A stretch of DNA of 13,055 nucleotides, taken from contig JBFJVZ010000204.1 of NCBI GenBank assembly GCA_041623895.1, forward strand, positions 1 through 13,055, in the 5' to 3' direction. The translations under genes were made by a program, and so were the position numbers. The number at the start of each line of letters is the position of its first letter. The stretch's first letter is position 1. Source of the stretch: JBFJVZ01 sp041623895 (GTDB lineage Bacteria; Planctomycetota; Planctomycetia; Pirellulales; Pirellulaceae). The notes below the pieces were generated by a model. The model made no database searches, was not told the origin of the DNA, and worked only from the letters and a program-made list of their open reading frames with translations. Of this stretch, positions 6,845-13,055 are shown in pieces.

Positions 6845-7498
6845 ATGGCGAAATCGATTTGGCCAGCCGATGCACAGACCGAAACATTGCTCTCGGCTAT
6901 CCGCGAAGGTGACGATCAGGCAATCAATCGGCTTTTAGAGCGGCATCGTGCGCCGATCCGTCGATTGGTCGAGCTGCGACTGGATCGTAAAGTCCAACAA
7001 CGCGTCGATGTTAGCGACGTGGTCCAGGATGTCATGATCGAAGCCAGCGGGAGACTGGAAAAGTACCTGGATGATCCGGTCATGGCCTTTCACTTGTGGC
7101 TTCGCCAGATCGCTTGGGATCGCATCATCGATACTTACCGGCGACACCGTGTCAGCGCCAAAAGGAACATGGATCGCGAACAGTCGATGTCGGCTCCGGC
7201 CGGGCCCGATCATTCCACGATGGAGTTTGCGGTCCAGCTATGTGACCCAGGATTGACGCCGCAGGCAGCGGCCACGCAGCGTGAAATCGCGTTGAAAGTC
7301 GAAGCGGCGATCGAGCGGCTGGGCGAGCAAGATCGGGAGATCATTTTGATGCGTCATTACGAGCATCTCTCGAATCAGGAAATCGCCGAAGTCCTGGGGC
7401 TCAACCCGCCGGCGGCCAGCATGCGTTATTTGCGATCCGTCAGACGGCTGCGCGAGTTGCTGGAGCAGAACGACGACAGCAGCGAGAGCAACGCGTGA
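6845..7498 (+). CDS. RNA polymerase sigma factor, ECF family, planctomycete kinase-linked type
   Basis: A 217-residue alternative sigma factor that would direct RNA polymerase to its own promoter set. Region 2 covers about residues 27-105, with the core-binding DVSDVVQDVMIEA at 55-67 and the -10-contacting WLRQIAWDRIIDTYRRHR at 85-102. A Ser/Pro/Asp linker (111-145) leads to region 4 at about 150-205, with LGEQDREIILMRHYEHLSNQEIAEVLG and the -35-binding helix-turn-helix near 175-203. ATG 6845 follows a strong AGGAG; translating further upstream would read only repeat DNA. The stop overlaps the kinase start by 4 bases, indicating one operon with translational coupling. No anti-sigma gene (zinc-finger or RskA type) is adjacent, consistent with planctomycete ECF groups whose genomic partner is a Ser/Thr kinase. 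Target promoters cannot be predicted here. Confidence 0.94.
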   Translation: MAKSIWPADAQTETLLSAIREGDDQAINRLLERHRAPIRRLVELRLDRKVQQRVDVSDVVQDVMIEASGRLEKYLDDPVMAFHLWLRQIAWDRIIDTYRRHRVSAKRNMDREQSMSAPAGPDHSTMEFAVQLCDPGLTPQAAATQREIALKVEAAIERLGEQDREIILMRHYEHLSNQEIAEVLGLNPPAASMRYLRSVRRLRELLEQNDDSSESNA

Positions 7499-9126
7499 GC
7501 GAACAGGCGGCAACCCGCGATCAGCGGCTGGCGGATATTCTGGCCGAACTGACCGACGCTGTTTGCCGGGGCGAGGTCGTGGACTTTGATGGCGTCTGCC
7601 GTACCAACCCCGATTTGGCGGATGAACTGCGAAAGCTGTGGGGCGCTGTCTTGGTGACCGATGCCACGGGGCTCGCCAACGATCAGAGTCCGGTCGCGGC
7701 GGATGATGGTTCGTCCGCTCGTTGGCGGCGGCTAACACTGCCGGCCATCATCGGTGATTACGAGTTGCTGGAGGAAGTCGGCCGCGGTGGCATGGGTGTC
7801 GTGTTCCGCGCGCGGCAAATCAGCTTGGACCGCGAGGTCGCCGTCAAGATGATCCTCCGCGGACGTCTTGCCAGCGACTCAGACCTGAGACGATTTCTGG
7901 AGGAAGCGGCCGCAACGGCGCGATTGGAGCACCCCTACATCGTTCCCGTCTACGAGGTCGGCGACATCGAAGGACGTCCGTTCTTCAGCATGCAGTTTGT
8001 CGAAGGCGAAACACTGGCTCAGCTCGTTGCCCACGGCCCCATGCCGCCGCGCGAAGCGGCGAAGTTGATCGCTGACGTTGGCCGCGCTGTTGAATTTGCA
8101 CACCAAGAAGGCATCTTGCACCGCGATTTGAAGCCCAGCAACATCATGATCACGCCAGACCACACGCCCGTCGTGATGGACTTTGGGCTCGCCAAACGCG
8201 TCGGCGCCGATATGGACATGACCCGCAGCGGCATGGTCGTGGGAACGCCGGCTTACATGTCACCCGAACAAGCCGGCGGACGCAGGCCGATGGTTGGTCC
8301 GGCAACCGATGTTTACTCTCTGGGTTGTCTGCTGTATTTCGCGCTGACGGGGCGACCGCCGTTTGTGGCCCAATCGCCAATGGAATTGGTGATGCTGGTG
8401 ATCGAACAAGATCCGACACCACCGCGGGCATTGCGGCCGACGATCGATCGCGATCTGGAAATGATCGTGGTGCGATGTTTGCAAAAGCCGATCGATTTGC
8501 GCTACGAATCTGCTGGAGCCTTGGCCGACGACTTGGAGGCTTATCTGGCCGATGAACGTGTTTCGGCCCGCAGTGGTCGCTTCAGTCAAGTCGTTGCCCG
8601 CGTGTTTCGCGAGACGCATCACGCGCAGGTGCTGGAGAACTGGGGTTTGCTATGGATGTGGCATTCGCTGGTGCTGTTGGTTGCCTGTCTGCTGACGTGG
8701 CAGCTGGACTACTGGGGCGTCTCGCGCCGCATCGTTTACGCCGGCATGTGGACAATCGGGCTTGGTGCCTGGGCAGCGGTGTTTTGGAAACTGCGGCAGC
8801 GGATGGGCCCGGTGACATTCATCGAACGGCAGGTGGCACACGTTTGGGGCGCCAGCATGATTGCCATCGGCATGCTGTTTCCGATTGAATGGCTACTGGA
8901 ATTGCCCGTGTTGACGCTGTCGCCGTTGTTGGGTGTGATCGCCGCGATGGTATTTGTGATCAAAGCCGGCATGCTGAGCGGAGTCTTTTACATTCAAGCC
9001 GTCGCCCTGTTGTTGGCTTCAGTGGTGATGGCACTCTATCCGCCTTGGTCGCATTTGATTTTTGGCATCGTAGCAGCGTCCTGTTTCTTCGTGCCGGGAT
9101 ACCAATACGCGCGGCGTTCCTCGTAG
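7495..9126 (+). CDS. Membrane-anchored Ser/Thr protein kinase (PknB-like)
   Basis: A 543-residue Hanks-type kinase that phosphorylates Ser/Thr on partner proteins, with its catalytic domain in the cytoplasm. An N-terminal segment (about 8-60, ending NPDLADELRKLW) resembles the leader common on planctomycete kinases. The kinase domain runs from about 89 to 350: glycine loop GRGGMGVV at 96-103, ATP-anchoring Lys118 (AVKM), Glu137, HRDLKPSN at 209-216 with catalytic Asp211, DFG at 229-231, SPE at 256-258 and Asp272 in TDVYSLG, so all key residues are present. The C-terminal 160 residues hold about six hydrophobic helices (roughly 389-404, 413-430, 451-467, 471-489, 495-513, 519-535) and no large extracytoplasmic sensor. 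The GTG start at 7495 overlaps the sigma factor stop (GTGA). The arrangement suggests the kinase controls that sigma factor, an inference from context only. Confidence 0.94.
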   Translation: MSEQAATRDQRLADILAELTDAVCRGEVVDFDGVCRTNPDLADELRKLWGAVLVTDATGLANDQSPVAADDGSSARWRRLTLPAIIGDYELLEEVGRGGMGVVFRARQISLDREVAVKMILRGRLASDSDLRRFLEEAAATARLEHPYIVPVYEVGDIEGRPFFSMQFVEGETLAQLVAHGPMPPREAAKLIADVGRAVEFAHQEGILHRDLKPSNIMITPDHTPVVMDFGLAKRVGADMDMTRSGMVVGTPAYMSPEQAGGRRPMVGPATDVYSLGCLLYFALTGRPPFVAQSPMELVMLVIEQDPTPPRALRPTIDRDLEMIVVRCLQKPIDLRYESAGALADDLEAYLADERVSARSGRFSQVVARVFRETHHAQVLENWGLLWMWHSLVLLVACLLTWQLDYWGVSRRIVYAGMWTIGLGAWAAVFWKLRQRMGPVTFIERQVAHVWGASMIAIGMLFPIEWLLELPVLTLSPLLGVIAAMVFVIKAGMLSGVFYIQAVALLLASVVMALYPPWSHLIFGIVAASCFFVPGYQYARRSS

Positions 9127-9196
9127 GCTCGTAGGCCAGGCGAGAGCATTTTCATTTTGCACGTAGCCGTTTCCGAAACAGGACACGCTGCAAGCC
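9127..9196. other. Short convergent gap with repeat fragments
   Basis: This gap lies between the kinase and the convergent membrane-protein gene. It holds CGTAGGCCAGG at 9130-9140, matching the outer end of the 6604-6655 repeat, and CGTAGCCGTTTCCGAAAC at 9162-9179, which contains a 5-base stem GTTTC/GAAAC. No terminator with a T-run is visible in either direction. Confidence 0.45.
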
Positions 9197-12100
9197 TTAC
9201 TGCCGGCCCACCGCGAGGCGAAAGGCCTCGAAGACGTCTCGGTACGCTGCTGGCGGTGGCTTGCGATTTCCTGAATCACGAAGTCCCCGCAGCGTGTCGG
9301 CCTGGTCCTGATTCTGAAGTGCCGCATCGGCCGCCTGCGGACGCATGCCCAGACTGCGAAGCGCCTCTTCGACATCTTTGCTGGTTTCCGCATCGGGCAT
9401 ACCGGGCTTGTCCAACTCGCGGACTTTTTGCCAACGATCGGCAAACCGTTTCAGATCCTCCTCGCTCCAATTCAATTCCTCCAGCAAATCGGAATCGGGT
9501 TTGTCGCGAGTTTCCTTGAGGTAGTCCAACACCATGTCGGTTGCTTTCTTGGTGTACTCAAGATCGGGCTTCGAGGCAGCCGGGGGCGCGGCTTGAGCAC
9601 CTTCGTCCGTGCCGGAGCCGTCGCCGCTGGCTTGCGTGGGCGTGCCCTGCGGAGGCGTGGAAGTGCTGGTGGGATCACCCGTTTGCTGCGATGGTCCCGA
9701 GTCGGAAGGTTTGCTTTGGGAACCGTCACGGGGGGAATCTTGGGGGGACTTTTCCGAAGCTTTGGTCTGCGAGTCTTTTGAGTCGCCAGGTTCGTCACTG
9801 CCGCGTTTGCTGGAATCGCCACCTTGTTGGCTGTCAGCTTCGGAGCCTGGGTCTGGCTTTGATGGATCACCTTTACCCTTGTCGCCGGCTTCCTTGTCCG
9901 CACCGGCTTCCTTGCTGGTAGCTTCCTTGTCGCCGGCTTGCTTGCCGCCTTGTCCTTTTTCGCCAGCTTGCGGGGCGCCTTCTCCCTTGTCGTCTGAGGG
10001 TTGCTGTTGTCCCGGCGAAGGCTTATCGCCCGACGGTGACTGATCCTGCGGAGAATCTTTGCTGCCCGTTTCGCTGCTTTCGCTTCCATCGCCCGGTTGC
10101 TGCTGGCTGGGACTGGGCTCGGTGCCGGTGGGCTGTTTTTCAGTGGGCGAAGGTTGGCCGCTGGGCGTTTGCTTGGGCTCGGTTGTTTGGCCGGCCGAGT
10201 CTTTTTGAGCGTCTGACTCTTTCGACTCGGCTGGTTGCCCATCCGCTGGCTGTTGTTTGGGCGGTTGCCCGTTCTCCGTGCCACGATCACCGGATTGCTC
10301 GCCGGGATCAGGCTCTTGTGTTGCCGGTCCGTCTTTTGACCCGGAACCTTCTCGGTCGCCGCTTTGATTTTCGGCGCGTTCGGTGTCACGGGGCTGGCCG
10401 TCACGGGGCTGGCCGTTTTCCGGTTGCGTTTTCGATGACTCGGTTTGTTGGTCTGTGGGTTGCTGCCCCTCTGCGCCGCTATCTTTGGATTGTTCTTCTT
10501 GTTTCTTTTCCAAGTAATCACGAATCCGTTCGAATGCTTCGCCGTCATGTTTTGGCGGCGCGTCGGAAGCTTCGCCGGGTGTCTGTTCGGATCCTGGTTG
10601 TCCGTTTGGCTGTTGCGATCCTTCGCTCGGTTCACCGCCCTCTGCTGGACTTCCCTCAGCGGGAGTGTCGGAGGTTTTGGCATTTGGGTCCTGCGCCCCC
10701 TCGCCGCCTGGTTGGCCCGACTGCGAAGGATCACTGCCGGTCGTCTGATTGTTGTCTTGACCGGCGCCATCGGCAGGAGATTGTTTCTGGGAATCGGCGC
10801 CGTTGGGATCCGTTTGTTCGCCCGGATCAGCTTGGTTTGGTTTGCCGCCTTGGGACGAATCGCTCTTTTCGCCTGACTGCTGTTCGCCGGCACCCGATCC
10901 GTTTTGCGGTTGGTTGTTCTCGCCGCTTTTACCTGCATCTTCTCCCGGTTTTGTCTTCTGGCCGGACTCGCCGTTCTGGCCCGACTCGGTATCTTGACCC
11001 GAGCTGCCGTCTTGTTGCGCCGCGCTGCCTTCGCCGCCGCCGCCACCGTCTTGTTGATCACTTTGGCCGGTGCTGTCGCTGGCAGATTCACTTTGGGATT
11101 GTTGATCGCCTTTGTCATCACTGGCGGGGCGATCATCGGGAGCCGAAAGACCATCATTGCCATCTGCTTGCTGTGGCAGTGGTTGGCTGTCAACGATCCG
11201 TAATTCGATGGCATCGGTCCGCACAATGTTCGGTTCGATTGACGAGTCGCCCGGCATATAACGATTATCGGAAGCGAGGGCGGCGATTTTGACGACGTCA
11301 CCGGCCCGCAAGCCATGTTCGCTTGGTCGGAAACGATACTCGCTGACCCGATTGCCTTTGACGCCGTCCGGATCGCTCCACAGCGAGGGCTCGGCAACGA
11401 CGTCGATACCTCGTCGGACCTCGAGACTGATTTGCTTGAGTCCGAAATCAGGATCCATGGCGTGGACTTCGATCACTTGTTGGCCATCGATCGGCAAATT
11501 CTTGGGAGTCTTTCGCGGCATCACGATGGAGACTTCCGGTGGCAAGTCGGCGATCACGCGAATGGGATAAACGATCGGATCCGGATTAGCTTGGCCGGCT
11601 GCGTCGGTGACAACAATTCGATAACTCTCGAATTGGACGGCGGCGGATCGCCCGCGGGAACTGCGCAGCGGGAACGTCACGGAAAGCCCGGTGCCCGCCT
11701 GGTCGATCTGCAGCGGTTTCGTCCCGGCGGTCGCACGGACGGTCTCACCGAGCGCTCGAGGGTTGAATTCGATCGACGCCTTTTCGATCGCTCGATTGGT
11801 AACTGCGGAAATCGTGACTTTGGTTCCATCGACGGCGGTGATCGCGCCGCTGCTACTGGTATGAGGATCCTCGCCGGTGTAGGCGGGCGGTTCGTATCGC
11901 ACCGATTCAAGTGCCACGACCGGGACATTTTCCACGCTTAACCAAAAGGGCCCCGCCTTGGCATCACCGGCTTCGATGTAATAGGCGACCTTGCCCATGG
12001 CAGCATGATCCAGATTGATTGCGCCGGCATAGCGAAGTTCGGATTCGTTAAACGACAACTCCGTTTCTTGCAAATCGGCAGCGGTGTGCCAGCGACACCA

Positions 12101-12823
12101 AACCCGCTCGTCAGGCTTCAAGCCGTCGACCAGTGCCGACACGTTGACGCTGCGGCCAGCGATTGCGTCGGTATCCCCTGGCTTGACTTCGCGAATCGAG
12201 ACCCGCTTGGGAGGCTCGATCGATGCCAGCGGCGCGACCAAGCGGCTGACCGACGCTATGGTGCTTTTGGGTGAAAAAGCCGCATACAGAATCAAGATTG
12301 TCAAGGCCGCGATGGCTGCGAGCCACCACTTCAGCGTCCCGGTGGCTTCGCCAGGCAAAGTATCATGCGTCTTTAGTCGGCCAGCCACTGCCGACCCGAT
12401 GGATCGGACGACGCGGCTGCGCAACCCGGGTTGCTGTTGTTCGGTTCGCAGGGTGACGTAGCTGGTCAAGGCCTGTTTCATTTCAGGCAAGTCACGTTCT
12501 AACGAACGTGCCGCGTAGGCTGGCTGGATCGAGCTGCCCAACAGCGGCCAGATCCGCGTCAGGAACCGCCAAACGCACCATCCGGCCAAACCGGCAAAGG
12601 CGACCAATCTGGCTCCGACATTTGGCGAATAGACCCACTGATCAACGATTACCCACACGATGACCGCCATGAGTGCCGCAATGAGGGTGGTCAGACTCTC
12701 ACGAACGAACTCCGCCCACCACAGCGCATTGCGAGCTTCGGAGATTCGCTCTTCAATAAACCGGTCCGATTCTGCCTGATTAGCAGACGGGAGAGGGGCG
12801 GTGGAGACGGCGGCGGTAGACAT
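9197..12823 (-). CDS. Giant DUF4175-like membrane protein with long disordered segment
   Basis: A 1208-residue membrane protein of unknown function. Three N-terminal membrane helices are visible (about 43-62, 72-94 and 165-183); an odd number with a cytoplasmic N-terminus would put the rest outside. Residues 185-545 look beta-rich and Ig-like, with recurring phrases such as VRYEPPAYTGEDP, ADLPPEVSIVMP and DPDFGLKQISLEVRRG, typical of the DUF4175-type proteins of planctomycetes. Residues about 546-1086 are almost entirely Q, S, G, D, P, K, E, N and T, with no hydrophobic core, so they should be disordered. One helical island, EAFERIRDYLEKKQEEQ (762-778), interrupts it. A compact C-terminal domain of about 119 residues begins at Tyr1090 (YTKKATDMVLDYLKETRDK). 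In other planctomycetes such genes, as I recall, often neighbour MoxR ATPase and DUF58 genes; here it stands alone. Start ATG 12823 has no clear ribosome site. Confidence 0.85.
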   Translation of the reverse strand: MSTAAVSTAPLPSANQAESDRFIEERISEARNALWWAEFVRESLTTLIAALMAVIVWVIVDQWVYSPNVGARLVAFAGLAGWCVWRFLTRIWPLLGSSIQPAYAARSLERDLPEMKQALTSYVTLRTEQQQPGLRSRVVRSIGSAVAGRLKTHDTLPGEATGTLKWWLAAIAALTILILYAAFSPKSTIASVSRLVAPLASIEPPKRVSIREVKPGDTDAIAGRSVNVSALVDGLKPDERVWCRWHTAADLQETELSFNESELRYAGAINLDHAAMGKVAYYIEAGDAKAGPFWLSVENVPVVALESVRYEPPAYTGEDPHTSSSGAITAVDGTKVTISAVTNRAIEKASIEFNPRALGETVRATAGTKPLQIDQAGTGLSVTFPLRSSRGRSAAVQFESYRIVVTDAAGQANPDPIVYPIRVIADLPPEVSIVMPRKTPKNLPIDGQQVIEVHAMDPDFGLKQISLEVRRGIDVVAEPSLWSDPDGVKGNRVSEYRFRPSEHGLRAGDVVKIAALASDNRYMPGDSSIEPNIVRTDAIELRIVDSQPLPQQADGNDGLSAPDDRPASDDKGDQQSQSESASDSTGQSDQQDGGGGGEGSAAQQDGSSGQDTESGQNGESGQKTKPGEDAGKSGENNQPQNGSGAGEQQSGEKSDSSQGGKPNQADPGEQTDPNGADSQKQSPADGAGQDNNQTTGSDPSQSGQPGGEGAQDPNAKTSDTPAEGSPAEGGEPSEGSQQPNGQPGSEQTPGEASDAPPKHDGEAFERIRDYLEKKQEEQSKDSGAEGQQPTDQQTESSKTQPENGQPRDGQPRDTERAENQSGDREGSGSKDGPATQEPDPGEQSGDRGTENGQPPKQQPADGQPAESKESDAQKDSAGQTTEPKQTPSGQPSPTEKQPTGTEPSPSQQQPGDGSESSETGSKDSPQDQSPSGDKPSPGQQQPSDDKGEGAPQAGEKGQGGKQAGDKEATSKEAGADKEAGDKGKGDPSKPDPGSEADSQQGGDSSKRGSDEPGDSKDSQTKASEKSPQDSPRDGSQSKPSDSGPSQQTGDPTSTSTPPQGTPTQASGDGSGTDEGAQAAPPAASKPDLEYTKKATDMVLDYLKETRDKPDSDLLEELNWSEEDLKRFADRWQKVRELDKPGMPDAETSKDVEEALRSLGMRPQAADAALQNQDQADTLRGLRDSGNRKPPPAAYRDVFEAFRLAVGRQ
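10385..10414. repeat. 15-base perfect tandem duplication in the disordered coding segment
   Basis: GTCACGGGGCTGGCC occurs twice head to tail (10385-10399 and 10400-10414). On the coding strand it encodes GQPRD twice, adding exactly five residues in frame. It is a direct sign of slippage or duplication expanding the low-complexity region. Confidence 0.85.
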
Positions 12824-12864
12824 CTGGCAAATTGACGCTAGAACGGTCTGAGAGGAGTCTTATC

Positions 12865-12870
12865 ATTATA
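12865..12870 (-). promoter_or_regulatory. Candidate -10 element for the giant membrane protein gene
   Basis: Read on the minus strand this is a perfect TATAAT, about 41 bases before the ATG at 12823. No -35 hexamer is seen at 16-18 bases further upstream, so the match could be chance. Confidence 0.3.
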
Positions 12871-12934
12871 GCCCACGAGTTTGGACTTGCCGGGCCAACA
12901 ACGATCCCAGCCACCCCTGTTACTGGCCGCATCC

Positions 12935-12943
12935 TGATAGAAT
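12935..12943 (+). promoter_or_regulatory. Candidate extended -10 element for the right-edge gene
   Basis: TGATAGAAT fits the extended -10 pattern TGnTATAAT with one mismatch and ends 39 bases before ATG 12983. No -35 is recognisable. Only the sequence match supports it. Confidence 0.3.
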
Positions 12944-12982
12944 GCGGGCGATATCCATTCACACTTATCCAAAAATAGGCTC

Positions 12983-13055
12983 ATGAGATACGCCTTTCGA
13001 CTGGCGGAATTGCTTGGACACACACCCGATCGTCGCAAACGCCCGGGAACGATCA
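12983..13055 (+). CDS. Unrecognised gene, N-terminal fragment cut by the window edge
   Basis: Twenty-four codons from ATG 12983 run open to the end of the window and read MRYAFRLAELLGHTPDRRKR followed by PGTI. The sequence begins with an amphipathic helix (RYAFRLAELLG) and a basic cluster (DRRKRP), which would suit a small DNA-binding or helix-turn-helix protein, but too little is visible to assign a family. It is divergent from the giant membrane protein gene, with a 159-base gap that must hold both promoters. Upstream there is only a weak TAGG, 3 bases before the ATG. That it is a real gene is supported by the open frame, the coding-like composition and the upstream extended -10 match. Confidence 0.5.
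   Translation, partial: MRYAFRLAELLGHTPDRRKRPGTI

Noticed and set aside
10036..11292. 418-codon open frame on the plus strand
   Set aside because: It is antisense to the same low-complexity region and is Arg/Trp/Cys-rich with no recognisable fold. Stop codons are rare there only because of composition.
9472..11397. 641-codon open frame on the minus strand overlapping the giant membrane protein
   Set aside because: It is an alternate frame of the low-complexity segment, lacks any domain, and reads as Lys/Arg/Pro/Ala-rich noise produced by biased codons. The real frame carries membrane helices and recognisable domains on both sides of the segment.
12832..12866. TTGACG with TATCAT as a plus-strand promoter
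   Set aside because: The spacing between the two hexamers is 23 bases, too long for a sigma-70 type promoter, and the TATCAT would lie more than 100 bases before the next plus-strand start.

Overview
The window looks like chromosomal DNA from a planctomycete, most likely a Pirellulaceae-type (Rhodopirellula-like) bacterium. This is inferred from gene content: an exported formylglycine-type sulfatase, a Tat-exported Gfo/Idh/MocA oxidoreductase, a DUF1080 (3-keto-disaccharide hydrolase) protein, an ECF sigma factor overlapping a membrane-anchored Ser/Thr kinase gene, and a giant DUF4175-like membrane protein with a very long polar low-complexity segment. Weak or absent Shine-Dalgarno sequences at most genes and palindromic repeats in the gaps fit the same picture. 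No rRNA, tRNA, CRISPR array, transposase, integrase or phage gene was seen.

Layout. Positions 46-1587 (minus) encode a secreted sulfatase, divergent from a Tat-signal oxidoreductase at 1914-3221 (plus). A class I dihydroorotase follows at 3388-4737, a pyrimidine biosynthesis gene among catabolic ones. After a repeat-filled gap come a signal-peptide DUF1080 protein (4940-5653) and, 5 bases later, an SDR resembling the retinol-dehydrogenase/SDR16C group with a TTG start (5659-6477). A 367-base gap holds nested inverted repeats, then the sigma factor (6845-7498) and the kinase (7495-9126) overlap by 4 bases. Convergent to the kinase is the 1208-residue membrane protein (9197-12823, minus). The right edge holds the first 24 codons of an unrecognised plus-strand gene.

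How the genes may work together. The sulfatase, the Tat oxidoreductase and the DUF1080 hydrolase are all predicted to be exported and fit cleavage of sulfated or oxidised glycans; oxidation of a sugar at C3 followed by a keto-glycoside hydrolase is a plausible pair, but they are not one operon here. The sigma factor and kinase almost certainly are one translationally coupled regulatory unit with no visible anti-sigma factor. The large membrane protein is predicted to put an Ig-like region and a ~540-residue disordered region outside the cytoplasmic membrane.

The least ordinary DNA is in the gaps. Nearly every one of any size carries a palindromic element, often bounded by CGTAG[G/C]C or its complement. 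No clearly new multi-gene system was found; the best leads are this repeat family, the kinase-sigma pair and the disordered giant protein.
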